NCBI GenBank assembly: GCA_002793355.1
Contig: PFQB01000066.1
Span: 1 to 8,239, forward strand
Origin: Candidatus Dojkabacteria bacterium CG_4_10_14_0_2_um_filter_Dojkabacteria_WS6_41_15
GTDB taxonomy: Bacteria > Patescibacteriota > Dojkabacteria > GCA-002793355
Length of the DNA: 8,239 nucleotides
Direction of reading: 5' to 3'
The notes under the pieces are model-generated. The model did not search any database. It was given only the letters and a program-made list of their open reading frames with translations, and was not told the DNA's origin. The position numbers and the translations under genes were made by a program. Numbering within the stretch: the stretch's first letter is position 1; each line of letters opens with the position of its first letter. Below are positions 5,221 to 8,239 of this stretch, in pieces.

Positions 5221-7269
5221 ATGAGTACCACAAGAGAACGAATCAGGACAGTTTTATTGCTCGCGGTGTTAATAGAGTATGGGATATTATCGTTAATAGT
5301 ATTCCAGACAAGAAAAGTGCGTGCAGATACCTTTTTTCCGAACGGAAGTATTTCTGAAAGTGCCTTACACTTTGCAATCGGCATAGGATACTCGTTGCCA
5401 ACGACTGAAACCGACGAAAAGGCATTATATTCATACGAAGAGAGCTTGCAGGGTGACAATGTATCGAAACTATCGCAATATACATTCCCTTCTTTATCAA
5501 CAGCTGTTCATGGCGTATACACAAGAGTACCTGGTAGTGCCGACAACATAAAGGTACCCCCTGGGGCAAATATTCATGTTTGGTGGTATCCGTATAACGA
5601 AACTGGACATATCGTCGCAGCAAAGAGCAGCACACTGTTTTTAGGCCAATATCAAGAGACTACTGTAGCTGATATTATCAACGTTCCTGGCGTGCAATAT
5701 CGAAACATTGTGTACCTTCAAGGTACAAACTTGTTGACTAAAGGTGGGGACAGTCTTTCTCTTGGCTCCAGAGGAAATGTGCAGCCGATTGTGCAGGGCG
5801 GGCAAGCCCCTTTAGGAAAAGAAATATTCGTGTCGCAAGTGATAAACCCTATCGAAGTTGTGTCCTTTTCGCATACATGCACAACGAGCAATGAGGGGAA
5901 AGTTGCAGCCCAAGTCTCGTTAGAATTAAGAAACATCGGAAAATTGGAGGAATCGATTAGTATTGAGGAAGGCGCTGCGTTAAATTTGCTGCCGGGCGAA
6001 TTAAAGAAATTTGCCGGAATTGAGGTCGCACCGGGTCAAAAAACGACAAGAATCCATGTTCAGCATCGAGTGAAACGTTGCCTGAGCTTTAGAAAGCCCA
6101 TTACTTCTGAAGATCCAGACACGCACGCACTGTTAGTCGGAAGGGATGACTTCGAGCGATGGACGTGGGGCGGCATTATTACTGAAATAAATAGCGGAAA
6201 TTATGGTGGAAACTATTGTATTGAGCGAATTCCTTTCGTAATCGAACAGAAGCAAGAAACTTGCCAAGTCCATCCCAAATATGTGATAGAAATCAATGAA
6301 ACTTCATGGTCGGTGGATACAGGTAAGGAATTTCGATTGCCTTTTACTGTAAAAAACACAGGAGGTTTAGCACAGAACAGTGTTGAGCTGTCCGTAGATG
6401 TGCCTAAAATGTGGGAGGAATATATAACAGTTCCAGAAAGCATAGTTGAAAAAACTATGCTTTTAGATGTTGTTCGGCACAAATTTTTACCATTAGTATT
6501 ATCAGAAAATGAAAGTGTTGAAAAAGAATTGGTCATTAGTTTTCCTGAGGTAATGCCTGCAAACGTCGCCTCTTCTGGGGCAATTATGCTTCGTGTTGAC
6601 AATGTCGAAAAACATCAACAAGTAAAATTCAACGTACAAACCAGCGATGTTGTCGAACACGTAAGGAATATTTGTATGTCTGGAAAAGAATACTGGGAAG
6701 TGGCAATTAAGCACACCGGAAATATAATTGCTACGGAAATCAAACTGCCAATAAGAATAAACGGAAAGCCGTTGCAGGAATATCTTATAGCGACAAATTG
6801 GAAATATGGTTCTGGGGCAATGCTGATTAAAGACGACGCAACAGTAATAGTATCGTTTCCTGGTAACTACGAAAACGGATTATACTTGACGTATATTTCG
6901 CTTAACAAGCCGGTAGGAAGTATGTTTAAAATAACGCTGACAGCCGGCAGCAAGTCTGCTAAGCTTCTTGATAATTGCACAATACCAAACAAGAACTATA
7001 GTACTATAAGTTCAAGAAGTACTCCGGACTTTGCGAAGAAAACAACTACTAGAGAGGTTGATAGTTTACACAATTCAGTATTCTCCTCCTTAATTCCTGT
7101 TGTTTCAAATAAGGTTCTAGGGGAGAAAGCAACTACCCCCAAGAATTCCAGAGCTGAATTAGGATACAGTGGTGTTTCTCAAAGACTTTTTAAGTACTTT
7201 TGGATCGCAATGATAATGGCAAGCGTGCTGTTACTAACGTTTTTGCCTAAGAAAAGAAAGCGTAAATAG
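5221..7269 (+). CDS. Large secreted, membrane-anchored envelope protein, family not recognised
   Basis: The ATG at 5221 gives 682 residues. The N-terminus is a signal peptide: basic RERIR, a hydrophobic core (about 10-28), then a possible cleavage after VRA (35). The mature part (36-590) is beta-rich. Stretches at about 225-285, 355-475 and 485-580 alternate like immunoglobulin-type sandwiches, for example RLPFTVKNTGG (372-382) and VSLELRNIG (232-240), which recall CARDB- or DUF11-like folds. There are six cysteines (220, 287, 333, 348, 485, 586). A Ser/Thr/Lys-rich linker with VLGEK (632-636) leads to one membrane helix (about 659-675) and the basic tail PKKRKRK. The expected topology is an external ectodomain with a short cytoplasmic tail. 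A TTG at 5173 would add 16 residues but spoil the signal peptide. The position after comEC on the same strand allows co-transcription. Role unknown; adhesin or structural surface protein are guesses. Confidence 0.85.
   Translation: MSTTRERIRTVLLLAVLIEYGILSLIVFQTRKVRADTFFPNGSISESALHFAIGIGYSLPTTETDEKALYSYEESLQGDNVSKLSQYTFPSLSTAVHGVYTRVPGSADNIKVPPGANIHVWWYPYNETGHIVAAKSSTLFLGQYQETTVADIINVPGVQYRNIVYLQGTNLLTKGGDSLSLGSRGNVQPIVQGGQAPLGKEIFVSQVINPIEVVSFSHTCTTSNEGKVAAQVSLELRNIGKLEESISIEEGAALNLLPGELKKFAGIEVAPGQKTTRIHVQHRVKRCLSFRKPITSEDPDTHALLVGRDDFERWTWGGIITEINSGNYGGNYCIERIPFVIEQKQETCQVHPKYVIEINETSWSVDTGKEFRLPFTVKNTGGLAQNSVELSVDVPKMWEEYITVPESIVEKTMLLDVVRHKFLPLVLSENESVEKELVISFPEVMPANVASSGAIMLRVDNVEKHQQVKFNVQTSDVVEHVRNICMSGKEYWEVAIKHTGNIIATEIKLPIRINGKPLQEYLIATNWKYGSGAMLIKDDATVIVSFPGNYENGLYLTYISLNKPVGSMFKITLTAGSKSAKLLDNCTIPNKNYSTISSRSTPDFAKKTTTREVDSLHNSVFSSLIPVVSNKVLGEKATTPKNSRAELGYSGVSQRLFKYFWIAMIMASVLLLTFLPKKRKRK
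6437..6463. repeat. Perfect 11-bp inverted repeat inside the envelope gene
   Basis: AAAGCATAGTT (6437-6447) and AACTATGCTTT (6453-6463) are exact reverse complements around a 5-nt loop GAAAA. The right arm ends in a run of four T. The whole resembles a GC-poor intrinsic terminator, yet it lies in frame within codons for ESIVEKTML of the 682-residue protein. Confidence 0.75.
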
Positions 7270-8239
7270 TCCCAGTTTTCTGGTGTGTAGCAACCATAAG
7301 TACATGCTTTTTCTAAATCGGGCGCAGTCAATATCGTTTCGCCAGCGGCTAGCTGATTGTTTTGAGCAATTCGCATGAGATTGCTGCAGGTAACGTGAAC
7401 AGCTTCCTTCTGCTTGTTTGTTATTGGCGCGACTAGAAGCGGCAATCCTTGTTCAATAGCATTTTGTGCTAGCAGTGTTTGCGTTAATACCTCAATCTTC
7501 GAATCATTTGTAGGTTGAGACGGTTGTCCGGTTACTGCTAATTCATCTGTTAGCCCGTCAATAAGTTCTTTGGTGAAGTGCTGAAAGGGAATAGCTAAAG
7601 CAGTCATGTCTACGGCATTTAACGCTGAGAGTGTAGTTTCCAGCAACTTTCTTGAAACTGCGTTGTTTCTTCTGGCCTCGGCCAACGGAGTTACTATGTC
7701 TAAGAGTTTTTTTTGTTGGTTGAAGAGTATTTTCGAATATTTCTTGTTGATTTCTGGATTCAAACGCTCAAAGAATAAGTCATCTTGGCTAGTATTGTCG
7801 GGGTAGAGCATGAAGCCTGTTTGTCGTCCGATAAAACGAAAGCCCGTAGCTTCGTTTAATTTGATGGTTGCAATATTTGTTTCGTTTGTTCTTCCGTAAA
7901 TTTTCATCAACCCGAGAGAAAAAAGATACTCGAAAAATGCATCGTAACACGCCTTTGCATACCCTTTACCTCTAAATATTGAATCGGGCAGTATTGCTAC
8001 AGACAGATAGCAACTTTTCACATTCCAATCGATAAGCTTGATCGTTACGTAGCCCAGATAAGTTTCTGTAAGTAATGATTTTAACGTTAGGATGTACATA
8101 ATTTCCTTTGGAGGGGACGTATTGTACATTTTATCTAGTGCTTTTGCTTCTTTTTCTTCGGAAATGTGGGTTGGTACGCGGAACAGTGTTTTTTGAATTT
8201 CCTTATTAGATAGCAAAGACACAAGGAAGGGGAGATGTT
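7179..8239 (-). CDS. GNAT-family N-acetyltransferase fused to an unrecognised C-terminal domain, 5' partial
   Basis: The first 155 or so residues are a GNAT acetyltransferase of the RimJ/RimL type, which moves an acetyl group from acetyl-CoA to an amine. The CoA pyrophosphate-binding loop RGKGYA lies at 84-89, counted from the GTG at 8222. The later motif NETNIATIKLNEATGFRFIG fits the family. The substrate cannot be told. Residues 155-347 are mostly helical, contain a Thr/Pro/Gln/Ser-rich break near 230-240, and match no domain I know. The frame stays open to the window edge (HLPFLV precedes the GTG), and GNATs of this type normally have a first strand before this point, so the true start is probably outside. 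The TGA stop lies 91 bp inside the 3' end of the envelope gene on the other strand. The last 30 residues are antisense to that gene's membrane helix. Confidence 0.82.
   Translation of the reverse strand, partial: HLPFLVSLLSNKEIQKTLFRVPTHISEEKEAKALDKMYNTSPPKEIMYILTLKSLLTETYLGYVTIKLIDWNVKSCYLSVAILPDSIFRGKGYAKACYDAFFEYLFSLGLMKIYGRTNETNIATIKLNEATGFRFIGRQTGFMLYPDNTSQDDLFFERLNPEINKKYSKILFNQQKKLLDIVTPLAEARRNNAVSRKLLETTLSALNAVDMTALAIPFQHFTKELIDGLTDELAVTGQPSQPTNDSKIEVLTQTLLAQNAIEQGLPLLVAPITNKQKEAVHVTCSNLMRIAQNNQLAAGETILTAPDLEKACTYGCYTPENWDYLRFLFLGKNVSNSTLAIIIAIQKYLKSL

Noticed and set aside
5052..5459. Minus-strand frame of 135 aa across the comEC/envelope-gene junction
   Set aside because: It is antisense to the comEC 3' end and to the signal-peptide region of the next gene, has no recognisable motif and no good start; the plus-strand genes explain both flanks.
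1..8239. tRNA, rRNA, CRISPR array, insertion sequence, phage or toxin-antitoxin genes
   Set aside because: No cloverleaf, spaced repeats, transposase motifs or terminal inverted repeats flanking a gene were seen on either strand.

Overview
The window looks like bacterial chromosome from a small-genome lineage. I infer a member of the Candidate Phyla Radiation (Patescibacteria). The pointers are the divergent leucyl-tRNA synthetase, a ComEC that lacks its C-terminal metallo-beta-lactamase-like domain and reads SG-I-N where most bacteria have SG-x-H, a large secreted protein with a VLGE tail motif, and tight packing with overlapping ends. This is a judgement from sequence character, not a placement from a tree. 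The standard genetic code fits: all large frames are intact, and TAA, TAG and TGA all appear as stops.

Layout, left to right. (1) Bases 1-330 hold the divergent upstream region of leuS. On the minus strand two mutually exclusive short hydrophobic frames compete here, and a clear TATAAT promoter drives leuS on the plus strand. (2) 331-2901 (+) is a complete leuS. (3) 2924-3796 (-) is a complete endonuclease IV (nfo), converging on leuS with only 22 bp between the stops. (4) 3834-5096 (+) is a short comEC, divergent from nfo; the two genes share a gap of about 37 bp that contains an extended -10 element for nfo. (5) 5097-5220 is a 124-bp spacer with a possible 21-codon ORF, a partial duplication of the comEC 3' end, and a hairpin that abuts the next start codon. 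(6) 5221-7269 (+) encodes a 682-residue protein with a signal peptide, a beta-rich ectodomain, one C-terminal membrane helix and a basic tail; I do not recognise its family. (7) 7179-8239 (-) is a GNAT acetyltransferase fused to an unrecognised helical C-terminal domain. It overlaps the previous gene tail-to-tail by 91 bp and its start lies beyond the right edge.

How the genes fit together. leuS serves translation and nfo repairs abasic sites. comEC would form the inner-membrane channel for imported single-stranded DNA. The 682-residue envelope protein follows comEC on the same strand and may be co-transcribed with it, which allows (but does not show) a link to DNA uptake or attachment. There are no tRNA or rRNA genes, insertion sequences, CRISPR arrays or phage genes. 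The parts least explained by known families are the envelope protein with its RBS hairpin and internal hairpin, the C-terminal domain of the GNAT fusion, and the altered editing motif of the leucyl-tRNA synthetase.
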